From Candidatus Krumholzibacteriia bacterium (lineage in GTDB: Bacteria; Krumholzibacteriota; Krumholzibacteriia; Krumholzibacteriales; Krumholzibacteriaceae), in contig JAGLYV010000016.1 in NCBI GenBank assembly GCA_023131975.1, positions 1 to 64,000 of the forward strand: DNA of 64,000 bases, read 5' to 3'. Each line of letters begins with the position of its first letter. Within the stretch, counting starts at the first letter, position 1. The translations under genes were made by a program, and so were the position numbers. Below the pieces are notes generated by a model, which saw only the letters and a list, made by a program, of their open reading frames with translations, was not told the origin of the DNA and made no database searches. Below, one piece after another: positions 13,582-22,922 of the stretch.

Positions 13582-14754
13582 CTATTTCAGGGTTTCGGTC
13601 CTCTTGAAGTCAAAGTCGCGGTAAAAACCTACGGACCCAAAGATTTCCCTGGAAATAACAGGTTCACCATTCACAATCAATTTTGCCATGTTGAGACCGA
13701 CACCCGGCCCCAGCATGAATCCCTGTCCACACATTCCGACGCAAAGATACAGTCCCTTGACCTCCCGGACGCTGTCGAGGATGATGATCCCATCCGGGGT
13801 CATCGGGTATAATCCTCTCCATACACGCCTTACAAGCATGTTTTTCAGTCTGGGGATAAGTTCTATAAGCCTTCTCGCTATGACAGGCATGAACTCTGAT
13901 GTGACTGCCCTGTCTGTCCCTGTTATCGGTTCGATCGGAGTATAACAGAAGATGACTTGCCCCCTGTCGTTCTGCCCGAAATAAAAATTCGCCGTACGTA
14001 GCTCAAGTCCAGGTCTGATATCTACTATCAACGGGTCGATAAATCTTTCCATGGGGGCCGATATCCCGGCTTCATGGCTTTCCGGAATGACAGGTATGTC
14101 CAGACCTGCCATCTTTCCGATCTCGCGGCCATACGCGCCTGCCGCGTTGACGACGACGTCAGAATGGTACTCTCCGATGGCTGTCTTTACGCCTTTTATC
14201 GATCCTCCTTCGATCAAAAATCCCGTCACAGGTTCGTTGAATCTGAAATGCGCGCCATTATTTTTCGCTTCCTGCCAGAACGCTGCTGCCGATGTAAGGG
14301 GTGAGACCTGGCCGTCCCCCGGAGAATATGTGCCGCCACGGAGATTTTCTCTGTTTATTCCAGGAACCAGTTCTGCGATCCTGTCAGCACCGACCCAGTC
14401 GATATTCAGCCCGAACTTCTTCTGGACCGGAAGCAGGCCTTTCAAAGCATTCTCGTCGCACTCTCTGTAAACGGGAAAACAATATCCTCCGCCGATCCAG
14501 CCTATATCGGTTCCATGCCTTTCCTTCCAGCCTGAGAATATCTCCAGGCTCTGAAGACAGAGAGATATCTTGGCGGGGTCGCTGTGGGTAGCCCTCACTC
14601 CACCTATAGCGGCCTTGTTCTGACCCTGCCCTGGAGAGGGGTAGCTGTCGAGGACCAGCACACTCAAGCCTTCAAGAGCCAGGAAATAGGCTGTAGGCAG
14701 ACCGACGCTTCCAGCACCGATTATTATAGCGTCGAAGTTTTTCCTTCGCTCCAT
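13582..14754 (-). CDS. FAD-dependent amine/imino-acid dehydrogenase subunit (DAO family)
   Basis: 390 residues, typical of sarcosine oxidase beta, HcnC and proline dehydrogenase beta subunits. The dinucleotide site IIGAGSVGLPTAYFLALEG is at residues 10-28, followed by DSYPSPGQG and the GGVRATHSD segment where such enzymes hold FAD. The C-terminus has the FAD-closing TPDGIIILDS and CGQGFMLGPGVG. It starts 11 bases after the 2Fe-2S/FAD gene stop and should be the substrate-oxidising partner of that protein. Substrate could be proline, hydroxyproline, sarcosine or another secondary amine; I cannot tell. No signal peptide; cytosolic or membrane-associated through partners. Confidence 0.88.
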   Translation of the reverse strand: MERRKNFDAIIIGAGSVGLPTAYFLALEGLSVLVLDSYPSPGQGQNKAAIGGVRATHSDPAKISLCLQSLEIFSGWKERHGTDIGWIGGGYCFPVYRECDENALKGLLPVQKKFGLNIDWVGADRIAELVPGINRENLRGGTYSPGDGQVSPLTSAAAFWQEAKNNGAHFRFNEPVTGFLIEGGSIKGVKTAIGEYHSDVVVNAAGAYGREIGKMAGLDIPVIPESHEAGISAPMERFIDPLIVDIRPGLELRTANFYFGQNDRGQVIFCYTPIEPITGTDRAVTSEFMPVIARRLIELIPRLKNMLVRRVWRGLYPMTPDGIIILDSVREVKGLYLCVGMCGQGFMLGPGVGLNMAKLIVNGEPVISREIFGSVGFYRDFDFKRTETLK

Positions 14755-14765
14755 ACCCTTTATCC

Positions 14766-16862
14766 TTATTCGTCAACCAGATGAGCAAAAGCCGATAGCG
14801 GAACCTCAGAAACAAACGGCCGATTGGTCGGAAGAGTGACTTTCGAGATATCCACCCCTTCGCTTCGATACAACCTGAGTATCAATTCCGTACAGGTCTT
14901 TCCCCCACATGCTCCCATTCCCGTCCTGATCGTCGCCTTGAGAATATTCATATCTATGACTCCAGCTCTGATCTCTTTCCTTATCTCGCCGGCAGTTATC
15001 CTCTCACATCTACATACGATCGTATCATCGGGGATAGCTTCTTCCAGCCCCACACCTTCATACCCGTCCTCGATATCAAGGATTTTGAATCCAGCCACCT
15101 CACAGGATTCTGCTTCCAGGACTTCCAGTGAAACAAGCTTTCTCTTCTTGTCGAATGGAGAATTCCTGATCATGACGACTTCCCCCCTGCCCAAAGGATC
15201 CCCCTCCATATCTACCGTTATCACGATAGAGCCCTCTTCAAGGTCATCCATATCAAGTTCGAAAGGAATGGTAACAAGAGAAGTACCTTTTTCATCATCA
15301 TATCCCGGCCTGACCAGAGTGATCGCCAGCGCGGGGCAGGCATCCACACATTTCATGCATCCGGTGCATTCTCCATCAAAAACCGGTATACCCATGATCG
15401 ACTCACCGGGAATTGTGATCGAGCATCTGGAACATGAATCAACACATGGATTGCAGGGTATCTCTTCGACGCACCTGAGAATCGGAAACACTTTCATATC
15501 TCTTTTTTCCGGCTTGAAGGGTACGGTCCGGCCAGGCTTGCTTCTGAGTATTTCCTGAGTCTTTCCCCATTCGAACGGTATATCGACTTCGTACCCGAGA
15601 TCTTTCGCTATCTTCCTGCCTGTGATCTTCCCGCTGAATATTGCCGCAGACGCTTCGGCGATCTCTTCTGAATCACCGCAGTTGTAGCATTTCATTCCGA
15701 ATTCCCGAAGCTTCTCGTAAAGTTCATTGACGGGCGAAAGCCCCACCGCTATAAGCAGTGTGTCTACGTCATACCTTCGTTCGGATCCGGGTACAGGCTG
15801 GAATTTTTCATCTATCGAACAGATCGTGATACTCTCAAGCTGCCCATCACCTTCAGCATTCAATATAGTGTGGGAGGTAAATACCGGCACTCCAAGCCGC
15901 TTCAATTTGTCGATGTGGACCTTGTATCCACCACACTTATCGAGCGCTTCGACAAGGCCCACCACCTTTATCCCGGCCTGAATCGCGTGATAGCCCGTTA
16001 TAAGGCCTACGTTCCCTCCTCCGACTATGAACAACCTCTCGGTAGGCTTGATCAGATCTCTGTTAAGAATAGTCTGAAATGCGCCGGCACCATATACACC
16101 GGGAAGATCACAACCGGGAAAGACAAGAGTTTTTTCCCTGGCTCCGCAAGCGACCAGGACGACATCCGCCTCAACAAGGACAATTTCACTTCCGTCAAAG
16201 AGTCCGACTTTTTTATCTTCGAATACTCCTATGGCAGTCGTCCCCGTCATGACCGTCACGGTATCGAGTTTCTCCAACTCTGAAGTGAGGATCTCCGCGA
16301 TCTTGATCCCCCTGATCCCGGCATAGCAATCGTCACGGGAACCAAAGAAAGGGTGTGTCTGCAAAGTCAATTTCCCACCGGGTTCATTCTTGTCATCAAC
16401 GACCAGTGTGTCGATCCCAAGTCTTCCAAGCTCTATCGCGGCATTGATCCCGGCTGGTCCGCCTCCGATCACAAGAACATCCGCCTTGATAATTTTTCCG
16501 TCTGAAAACGCGGGCGGATCGTCCGATGCCGGCAATTCGGGATTCCCTTCACAGCTGACAACTTCCATCCCATCGGTGACTATAGTCATGCACCCTTTCA
16601 CCGAGACACCGTTTACAATCACCAGACACTGGCTGCACTGACCGTTGGCGCAAAATATCCCCTGCGGGGCATTATCTCGCTGATGATGACTGAAGACTTT
16701 AATGCCGTTCGCATAAAGAGCCGATGTTATGACTTCTCCCTCGAGCGCCTCGAGCGGAGTTCCATTGAATGTAAATGAGATTTTCTTTTTGTTCTCGACG
16801 GAGATTATCGGGTGAGATCTGAGCCGGTAATTACCATTTATATCGGAATTTATTTCAAACAC
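14766..16862 (-). CDS. Fused 2Fe-2S / FAD-NAD oxidoreductase / 4Fe-4S / BFD-like subunit
   Basis: 698 residues. N-terminal 2Fe-2S domain (about 25-110) with the cysteines of FCANGQCSQC and a later GCM. Then a pyridine-nucleotide oxidoreductase fold starting VLVIGGGPAGINAAIELG near 130, with a second GGGNVGL site near 275. Two 4Fe-4S motifs follow near 495-535 (CNPCVDSCSRC and CTGCMKCVDACP). The C-terminal BFD-like cluster domain has VCRCERIT and GACGGKTC. This is the electron-transfer partner in HcnAB- and PDH-type amine dehydrogenases, here with all parts fused in one chain. It is coded between a biotin-dependent carboxyltransferase and the DAO-type subunit. Confidence 0.88.
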   Translation of the reverse strand: MFEINSDINGNYRLRSHPIISVENKKKISFTFNGTPLEALEGEVITSALYANGIKVFSHHQRDNAPQGIFCANGQCSQCLVIVNGVSVKGCMTIVTDGMEVVSCEGNPELPASDDPPAFSDGKIIKADVLVIGGGPAGINAAIELGRLGIDTLVVDDKNEPGGKLTLQTHPFFGSRDDCYAGIRGIKIAEILTSELEKLDTVTVMTGTTAIGVFEDKKVGLFDGSEIVLVEADVVLVACGAREKTLVFPGCDLPGVYGAGAFQTILNRDLIKPTERLFIVGGGNVGLITGYHAIQAGIKVVGLVEALDKCGGYKVHIDKLKRLGVPVFTSHTILNAEGDGQLESITICSIDEKFQPVPGSERRYDVDTLLIAVGLSPVNELYEKLREFGMKCYNCGDSEEIAEASAAIFSGKITGRKIAKDLGYEVDIPFEWGKTQEILRSKPGRTVPFKPEKRDMKVFPILRCVEEIPCNPCVDSCSRCSITIPGESIMGIPVFDGECTGCMKCVDACPALAITLVRPGYDDEKGTSLVTIPFELDMDDLEEGSIVITVDMEGDPLGRGEVVMIRNSPFDKKRKLVSLEVLEAESCEVAGFKILDIEDGYEGVGLEEAIPDDTIVCRCERITAGEIRKEIRAGVIDMNILKATIRTGMGACGGKTCTELILRLYRSEGVDISKVTLPTNRPFVSEVPLSAFAHLVDE

Positions 16863-16868
16863 CTCGTT

Positions 16869-18800
16869 CTACTGGGAGATCGTAAGTAAGACCTGATTTT
16901 TCTCCACTGATGTTCCAGGGCTGACCTTTATCGATCTGATCACACCACTGACATTTGATGTGAGGCTATTCTGCATCTTCATAGCCTCAAGTATGACCAG
17001 GACATCGCCCTCGTTTACGGAGTCCCCCTCCTTCACTTCATAGCTGACGACCATCCCGGGCATCGGAGCGGTCAGGGTAAATTCGGAGCCTTCGTCTCCA
17101 GTGGATATCCCTTCAGCACCGCTATCAGCCTTTGTACTGCTTTTCTTGCTTTTGGCTGGTTTCCTGGTCACTATCGGCTCTGTTTCCCCAGAAGCCTTGG
17201 CGCGGGATTTTCCACCGACTTCCTCTACCTCGATATTGTAATAATCACCACCCACAAAAACATTAAATGTCCTGAGTGCGGCTCCCTTTGCCGGTTTGTC
17301 CCCGGCTGGCGTGATCACAGCCTGACCTTTCATGACTTTCTCGACCATTTCATCTTCCCGCTCGATTTCCTCGAGCGTAACCGGCCTTACATCCGCGGGC
17401 ACCTCTTCCAGACCGTATTTCCACCTGAGAAATCTCATCCCGGTCGTAGGGTAAAGCGCATAAATGAGGACATCCTGCTCATTTCTGGCAAGCCCTTTCA
17501 CAGACTCTCTGGCCTTTTCCATCTCAGGCTCCAGCATATCCGCCGCTCTGCAATCTATCGGTTTGTCTCCCCTGGGATATCCCTTTAGCGCCAGCTTCTG
17601 TATCTTGGGATCCATCGGGACCGGCGGCTTGCCATAAAGACCATACGCGTAATCCTTGACCTGCGCGCTGACCATCTTATACCTGCCAAAAAGCACATTC
17701 TGAACGGCCTGGATACCGACGATCTGACTGGTCGGTGTAACGAGAGGCGGGAATCCCAGTTCCTTCCTTGTCCGGGGCAACTCATCGTATACTTCGTCGA
17801 TCCTGTCCAGAGCTTCGGCTTCTTTGAGCTGGCTGACGAGATTTGTGAGCATCCCCCCAGGGATCTGGTGTTTCAGCACGCCGGTGTCTATCACTGACAT
17901 CTTCGTTCTATTCATGAATCGTCTGTATTTGGGGGCTACTTTCTCAATATAGTTGCCCAGTTCGAATAGTTTCTCCAGGTCCAGCCCCGGATCCCTCTTC
18001 GACCCATTCAATGCCGCCACCATGGGTTCGACCGCGGGCTCCGACGTCCTGAGTCCAAAAGGAGCAAGAGCGCAATCGATGACATCGACTCCCGCCTCTA
18101 TGGCTTTGAGATAAGTCATGGACGCCATACCACTCGTATAATGACAGTGAAGATGTATTGGGATCGAGACCTCAGCCTTTATCGTGCTGACAAGATCAAA
18201 AGCATCGAAAGGATTCATCAGGCCGGCCATATCTTTTAAACATATGGAATCTACTCCAAGATCCTCCAAAACTCTTGCTTTCCTGATATAATAAGCCAGG
18301 TCGAATACTTCCCCACCCAACCTGCGCTCGGTAAGCGAATACGAAATCGTGCCCTGAATCTGTTTTCCCGTTTTTTTGATAGCCTTGAATGAAGCTTCGA
18401 AATTACGCTCGTCATTCAAAGCATCGAATACGCGAAAGACATCGATGCCAGCCTCTGCGGCTTCATGCACAAATGATTCTACGACATCATCGGCATAGTT
18501 CCTGTACCCGACAAGATTCTGTCCCCTGAGCAACATCATAAGAGGAGTATTTTTGATACGCTTTTTAAGCTCGATCAACCTCTCCCACGGATCTTCGTTC
18601 AGAAACCGCGTAGCGACATCAAACGTCGCTCCTCCCCACACTTCCATGGAATGAAAACCAACCCTGTCCATCTCCTCTGCAACAGGAAGCATGTCTTCCG
18701 TGCGAAATCTGGTGGCCAGCGTTGACTGGTGACCGTCTCTGAATGTTGTGTCGGTAATCCCTACGGGACCGAAATCCGTCTTCTTTTTTTTATCAGACAT
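16869..18800 (-). CDS. Biotin-dependent carboxyltransferase (pyruvate carboxylase subunit B / oxaloacetate decarboxylase alpha)
   Basis: 643 residues. Residues 10-280 are the HMGL-like carboxyltransferase domain: ITDTTFRDGHQSTLATR, the GGATFDVATRFL segment, LRGQNLVGYRNY, and metal ligands in HLHCHYTSG. A conserved PYC/OADA domain follows (about 300-480). After a linker rich in Ala, Lys and Ser comes the biotinyl domain ending in ILEAMKMQNS, where Lys carries biotin. It interconverts pyruvate and oxaloacetate. No biotin carboxylase or sodium-pump beta gene is next to it, so carboxylase versus decarboxylase is undecided. Preceded by a small gene often found with such enzymes. Confidence 0.92.
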   Translation of the reverse strand: MSDKKKKTDFGPVGITDTTFRDGHQSTLATRFRTEDMLPVAEEMDRVGFHSMEVWGGATFDVATRFLNEDPWERLIELKKRIKNTPLMMLLRGQNLVGYRNYADDVVESFVHEAAEAGIDVFRVFDALNDERNFEASFKAIKKTGKQIQGTISYSLTERRLGGEVFDLAYYIRKARVLEDLGVDSICLKDMAGLMNPFDAFDLVSTIKAEVSIPIHLHCHYTSGMASMTYLKAIEAGVDVIDCALAPFGLRTSEPAVEPMVAALNGSKRDPGLDLEKLFELGNYIEKVAPKYRRFMNRTKMSVIDTGVLKHQIPGGMLTNLVSQLKEAEALDRIDEVYDELPRTRKELGFPPLVTPTSQIVGIQAVQNVLFGRYKMVSAQVKDYAYGLYGKPPVPMDPKIQKLALKGYPRGDKPIDCRAADMLEPEMEKARESVKGLARNEQDVLIYALYPTTGMRFLRWKYGLEEVPADVRPVTLEEIEREDEMVEKVMKGQAVITPAGDKPAKGAALRTFNVFVGGDYYNIEVEEVGGKSRAKASGETEPIVTRKPAKSKKSSTKADSGAEGISTGDEGSEFTLTAPMPGMVVSYEVKEGDSVNEGDVLVILEAMKMQNSLTSNVSGVIRSIKVSPGTSVEKNQVLLTISQ

Positions 18801-18818
18801 TCTTCCCCTGTGGTGCGC

Positions 18819-19022
18819 TTAGATCAAAGAAAATCTTCTCAATCGGACCCTGGCAGGATTTCCCCTTACAGCCAGATTCCTTCTGCTCATAATCTCCCTG
18901 CGGGTCCCCATCTTCCAGGGACTCAATTTCTGACCGAATCGTCTTCCCATTTCCCTGTCATCCTGATCGACATAGGCCTGGATGGCAGCCGAAATAGCAG
19001 CCATAAGATTCTCATCCATCAT
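18819..19022 (-). CDS. Small protein associated with biotin-dependent carboxylase
   Basis: 67 residues, ATG at 19022 with AGAGG upstream, 18 bases before the carboxyltransferase gene. The pattern MDENLMAAISAAIQAYVDQ and the later SPWKMGTRREIMSRR is one I recognise from short proteins coded beside acyl-CoA or oxaloacetate decarboxylase-type enzymes. The C-terminal half is strongly basic. No membrane span, so it is not a typical OadG. It heads a four-gene operon. Confidence 0.75.
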   Translation of the reverse strand: MMDENLMAAISAAIQAYVDQDDREMGRRFGQKLSPWKMGTRREIMSRRNLAVRGNPARVRLRRFSLI

Positions 19023-19200
19023 CTTATCCTCTCTTGCACAAGACTGATAGATTAAGATAATCGAGGCTTTTCCCGACTGTCAACAAGAATTACCTGAACT
19101 GGATGCCAGTACAGACGAAAAGCACTTTGAAGAAAACTTTAGTCCCAGACCTGGAAAATCCGGCTGAATGGGCCAGGGGAAGAGCCTGCATGGATAATAA

Positions 19201-19238
19201 AAGAAAAAAGCCGGGAATCACTGGAGGCGATCCCGGTT
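19201..19238 (-). terminator. Terminator after tRNA-Phe
   Basis: On the minus strand CCGGGATC and GATTCCCGG (one bulge) close a short loop, followed by CTTTTTTCTTTT. It lies 10 bases after the tRNA 3' end. Confidence 0.85.
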
Positions 19239-19247
19239 CTTTGATGG

Positions 19248-19323
19248 TGGTGGGAAGGGAGGGAATTGAACCCCCGACACACGGATTTTCAATCCGTTGC
19301 TCTACCGACTGAGCTACCTTCCC
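19248..19323 (-). tRNA. tRNA-Phe (anticodon GAA)
   Basis: 76 bases with encoded CCA. Acceptor GGGAAGG/CCTTCCC, D loop AGTCGGTAG, anticodon stem ACGGA/TCCGT with loop TTGAAAA, T loop TTCAATT. Single gene with its own promoter and terminator, downstream of the PAS/HisKA gene. Confidence 0.97.
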
Positions 19324-19333
19324 ACGGAGGGAA

Positions 19334-19361
19334 ATGTTATTCATTTCATCAGTTTTGTCAA
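19334..19361 (-). promoter_or_regulatory. Promoter of tRNA-Phe
   Basis: Perfect TTGACA (19356-19361), 16-base spacer, TAACAT (19334-19339), 10 bases before the mature 5' end. Confidence 0.75.
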
Positions 19362-19383
19362 CATTTTCTTATATCTTTGTGAG

Positions 19384-20055
19384 TCAACCGGGATTCTTTA
19401 CTTCGGAGTGTTCCACATCCAGCATCTTCTTTCCGCCCACGTATTCTTTGAGAACAGGTTTCGTGATCTTGCCAAGGCGTTCGGCTATATCCTGAATCCT
19501 CGCTATCTGTTTTTCGATACTCTCGAGCTTCTTTATCATCCTAGAATCGAGATGATCCTTTTCCATCAGCATCAATTGAGTATTACCAAGAATGGAACAG
19601 AGAGGATTATTTATCTCGTGATTTACACTGATAGCTGTCTCGGTTATGGCAGCCAGCCTCTCGGCTTCAAACATCTTGGCCTGTACTTCCCTTATCTCTC
19701 TCAGGTCAGAGGCCACCAGCAGGGCACCGATCAGTGTGTTTTCCGAGTCAAACAGGGGCGAGATCTTGAGCATCACAGGAATTTGAATTCCACCACTTCC
19801 GGCCATCTTTATCATAAATCCATCATCGGTGGATATTCTTCCATTTCGTAGAGGTTTAGTGATCTTCTTGAGATCGCGAAGCCGAATGATCTTCGTAATT
19901 CTCTTTCCGGTCATACATTCGCTGGCATATCCCGTCAACATACAGGCAGCTTTGTTGAACATGATGATCCTGAATCTCATGTCCAGTGATATGAGAAGTA
20001 CAGGGGAGCTCTCGAATATTGATTCGAGGTATTCTTCAGGTCTTCCGATTCCCAT
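19384..20055 (-). CDS. PAS domain protein with histidine phosphoacceptor domain, no ATPase domain
   Basis: 223 residues. PAS domain at about 8-120 (SPVLLISLDMRFRIIMFNKAA, in part, and ALLVASDLREIRE). Then a DHp-type helix pair with the H-box SVNHEINNPL near residue 148 and the long second helix. The protein ends shortly after, so the HATPase domain is missing; the next feature downstream is tRNA-Phe, and no displaced ATPase frame is visible. It may be phosphorylated by, or form heterodimers with, the full kinase coded just upstream, or act as a phosphotransfer protein. It follows the single-domain response regulator by 47 bases. Confidence 0.85.
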   Translation of the reverse strand: MGIGRPEEYLESIFESSPVLLISLDMRFRIIMFNKAACMLTGYASECMTGKRITKIIRLRDLKKITKPLRNGRISTDDGFMIKMAGSGGIQIPVMLKISPLFDSENTLIGALLVASDLREIREVQAKMFEAERLAAITETAISVNHEINNPLCSILGNTQLMLMEKDHLDSRMIKKLESIEKQIARIQDIAERLGKITKPVLKEYVGGKKMLDVEHSEVKNPG

Positions 20056-20102
20056 ATTATCTTTTATCGAGTGAGCCGATTCGTCAACCCGGGGTCAACT
20101 AT

Positions 20103-20516
20103 TCAGACCACACCCGCCTTCGGACTCCCTGATACCAGGTGAGTCGAAATCCTTTCCATCAGATCATCAAGTTCGAACGGTTTGTACATATACTCATCAG
20201 CTTTTGACCATGTAGCGAGAAAATCTTCCCTCTCGGGACTATCGACTTTCCTGGCAGTAAGGACGAGGATCTTGAAAGGTTTGATCTTTCCTTCGTCCAT
20301 CTCCTGTTTCAGAATGCGGGAAACTTCGTATCCATTCTTTCCCGGTAACATTATATCCAGGAGCATCAGGTCATACTCGTTCTTGTGAGCTTTTCTGAGG
20401 GCATGCAGGCCATCATAAGCCACGTCGATGTTATATCCTCTCAATTCGAGACTGTATTTTACTGTCTCTACGATATCCTCATCATCTTCAACGATGAGGA
20501 TCCTGTGCTGATCCAT
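20103..20516 (-). CDS. Single-domain response regulator
   Basis: 137 residues from ATG 20514-20516, seven bases after a GGAG that lies in the end of the kinase gene. Receiver fold: acidic pair in ILIVEDDEDIVE, phospho-acceptor Asp in LMLLDIMLPGKNG, Thr in ILVLTARK, Lys in YKPFELDD. No output domain, so it works like CheY or Spo0F. The start is two bases after the kinase stop, so the two are coupled. Confidence 0.93.
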   Translation of the reverse strand: MDQHRILIVEDDEDIVETVKYSLELRGYNIDVAYDGLHALRKAHKNEYDLMLLDIMLPGKNGYEVSRILKQEMDEGKIKPFKILVLTARKVDSPEREDFLATWSKADEYMYKPFELDDLMERISTHLVSGSPKAGVV

Positions 20517-20518
20517 CC

Positions 20519-22699
20519 TCATTCTCCTTTCCAAAGGCCTGTGATCAAGACCGGCGCCACCATTTCTGCCGATCTTTCCAGAATATCAGCAAAATCCCTG
20601 CCATCTCCGGGGTAGGCCGCCGTGCCAAAGCTACAATCATCTCTGTTACAGACCAGAGACAGTCTCCCGTCAACTGATCCTCTCATTCTATCCACTGTAA
20701 GTGATGACCTTTCCGTAAAAATCATCAGTGCCAGGTTCTCTGACACAGTCCAGAGGCATATGTCATCAGTCCCGACTTCACCGACGGAGGGATTAACAGC
20801 CGGGCGGACTTCCCATCCGGAGACCATATCCATCCAACAATCCCTGTCGTCCTTTACGAGAACACCGAGAATCGGCAAATCACCCCGCAAAACAGTATCA
20901 TCGAACACCGATTCTGCATTGGCGATCGCCAGTACCGCCTCGCTGGTCTTTCTGTCGGCAGGGATAATGATATTCAGGGCTCCTCCATTTCCCTGAATTG
21001 TCGAGGCGGATAACCTTCCACCATGCAACTTTACAAGTCGACTGGCGATCAGCAGCCCCAGGCCCCGTACCGGAGCCATATTGTTGTTATCTGATTCCTC
21101 TTCCCTGTTGACTCTCTCTACGACCCCATCAGGCAAACCTGGTCCCGAATCTTCGATCCTGACCGTCACAAATGCCGTATACGACATATGCTCTCGAATT
21201 GCCGGGAGACGAAGATATCCGACAGGATCGTCGCTTCTTCTGACGACTATCCTGATCCTGCCTTCATACGGTACATGTTTGAGGCTGTTCGAAATGATAT
21301 TCTGGATCACCTGTTCCATCATATCCGGATCGATGTAGAGGCTGTTTATCTCACTGCTGATATCCAGATCAAGCTCGATCTTTCTGTTGTCGAGCGAACT
21401 CCGGAAGATCGTGATCGAATCCTCAATAAATATGTCAGTTGGAATGTCGCGGAATATTGCCTGCCTGTTGCTTTTCCTTATACTGGAGGTTCTCACCAGG
21501 CCATCGACAAGAAGATTCAATCGATCGACAGTCCTGATGGCTGTCCTGACGAATTTTTTCTCCGGCCGGGAGACTGGATGTCCTTTGCCCCTGTCAGAGG
21601 CAGGCTCACTTTCATAAGAATCACTCAGCAGACGAAGTGAATTCTTGAGACCTGTCAGAGGGGTCCTGAGTTCATGGGCGACTGTCGCAAGCATTTCTTC
21701 AGTAGATCGTTCTTTTTCTTTTTCAGCCGTGACATCCCTGATCAGAATAATCGAATCTGCCTCGGCACAGACATTCTCGAGCTTGACCCAATCGACCGAT
21801 AGATACCTGCTCTTTCCCCTGTTCGAAGTGATTTCTCTTGATCTGAGTCCACGGGTTATTCTGAACTCGCTCCAGATTCCATTGATGTTGAATGGAGTGA
21901 TGCCGTCCAGTTCCCCGAGAGTCTCGGGAACGGCCCCATCAATACCGAGTACTTCGAGAAACGGACCGTTAACAACGGCAATCTTGCCTTCCGGGGAGAT
22001 CAGTGCGCACGCAACCGGTATCTGTTCGATTATCTTCCCAAGAACATTTAATTCTCCACTGAGCATGTACATCATCGGGGTCCCGGTCTCGTCTTCTCCT
22101 GCCATCGAATTGAAGAACGATATCGTCTCCCTGACAAACGCGTCCTCCTTTACACTACCGAAGAACAGGACTCCACGGACCTTCGAGTCGAATGTGACTG
22201 GAACGATGAAATAACTTTCTATCCTGGAATTGCCGACCAGATATGCGATGTTGTTCTGTATAGATCTATAGTACACCCTCTCCCGCACAAGGCTTTCCGG
22301 GATTCTGTTATTGGCAAACATGTCATAAGTCTTTTTCAGTTTGTCCCTGATCTCGGGAACCCGGACAGATAGTTCACGGCTGTCCAGCAACGCGTGAAGA
22401 CATTCCTCCCCACCCCCGGAATAGTAGGCACAGAACTCCGCCCCGGCGATTTCCATCATCCTGATCAGGACATTTTTCATAGAGGATTTGTCCCTCGAAG
22501 CCTCCAGCAGATCTATTTTCAATGCTTCAGCAGATCTTCGTTCTTCACTTCCGGCAGCATTGACTACCGACCGGATATTCGTCGGAGAAGATATACGGAT
22601 CTTTTTCAGAAGATGTGATAATTCTGTTGTCACCATTCGTTTCCGGCTTTCTTGAATATTGAGACATTTCTTCTCAACATTCTTAAAGGCAACTAGCAT
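20519..22699 (-). CDS. Hybrid-type sensor histidine kinase (GAF-PAS-HisKA-HATPase) with GGDEF-like C-terminus
   Basis: 726 residues. About 75-200 reads as a GAF domain, 220-330 as PAS, then HisKA with VAHELRTPL (His342). The ATPase domain has the N box QVIQNIISNSLKH, EDSGPGLPDG and GLGLLIASRLVKLHGG. The last 125 residues do not belong to a kinase: TDDICLWTVSENLALMIF and FGTAAYPGDGRDFADILERSAEM follow the layout of a diguanylate cyclase domain with TVSEN in place of GGDEF, so it should be catalytically dead. No membrane span: a cytosolic sensor. The start is uncertain (no clear ribosome site at 22699; Met22 at about 22636 is possible). Confidence 0.88.
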   Translation of the reverse strand: MLVAFKNVEKKCLNIQESRKRMVTTELSHLLKKIRISSPTNIRSVVNAAGSEERRSAEALKIDLLEASRDKSSMKNVLIRMMEIAGAEFCAYYSGGGEECLHALLDSRELSVRVPEIRDKLKKTYDMFANNRIPESLVRERVYYRSIQNNIAYLVGNSRIESYFIVPVTFDSKVRGVLFFGSVKEDAFVRETISFFNSMAGEDETGTPMMYMLSGELNVLGKIIEQIPVACALISPEGKIAVVNGPFLEVLGIDGAVPETLGELDGITPFNINGIWSEFRITRGLRSREITSNRGKSRYLSVDWVKLENVCAEADSIILIRDVTAEKEKERSTEEMLATVAHELRTPLTGLKNSLRLLSDSYESEPASDRGKGHPVSRPEKKFVRTAIRTVDRLNLLVDGLVRTSSIRKSNRQAIFRDIPTDIFIEDSITIFRSSLDNRKIELDLDISSEINSLYIDPDMMEQVIQNIISNSLKHVPYEGRIRIVVRRSDDPVGYLRLPAIREHMSYTAFVTVRIEDSGPGLPDGVVERVNREEESDNNNMAPVRGLGLLIASRLVKLHGGRLSASTIQGNGGALNIIIPADRKTSEAVLAIANAESVFDDTVLRGDLPILGVLVKDDRDCWMDMVSGWEVRPAVNPSVGEVGTDDICLWTVSENLALMIFTERSSLTVDRMRGSVDGRLSLVCNRDDCSFGTAAYPGDGRDFADILERSAEMVAPVLITGLWKGE

Positions 22700-22922
22700 G
22701 CCATGAGAGGATATCTACGAAAATCGGGGCTGGATTGGACCGGCGATACCATGACAAAAATATCTTATTATTTTACAGTCAGTTACAGGGGTTGGCAGGA
22801 GTAAGGGCAAGGCAGGTTCTTTCACGCGTGGGGAACCGTCATAAATTATCCACCACTGAGTGACAAAAATCTATCCATAAACAGAGAACTTTTGCTATCT
22901 CCCGAAAAAATATTCACTTAAG

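Noticed and set aside
19384..20055. Frameshifted histidine kinase
   Set aside because: No ATPase-domain sequence follows in any frame; tRNA-Phe and its promoter come directly after.
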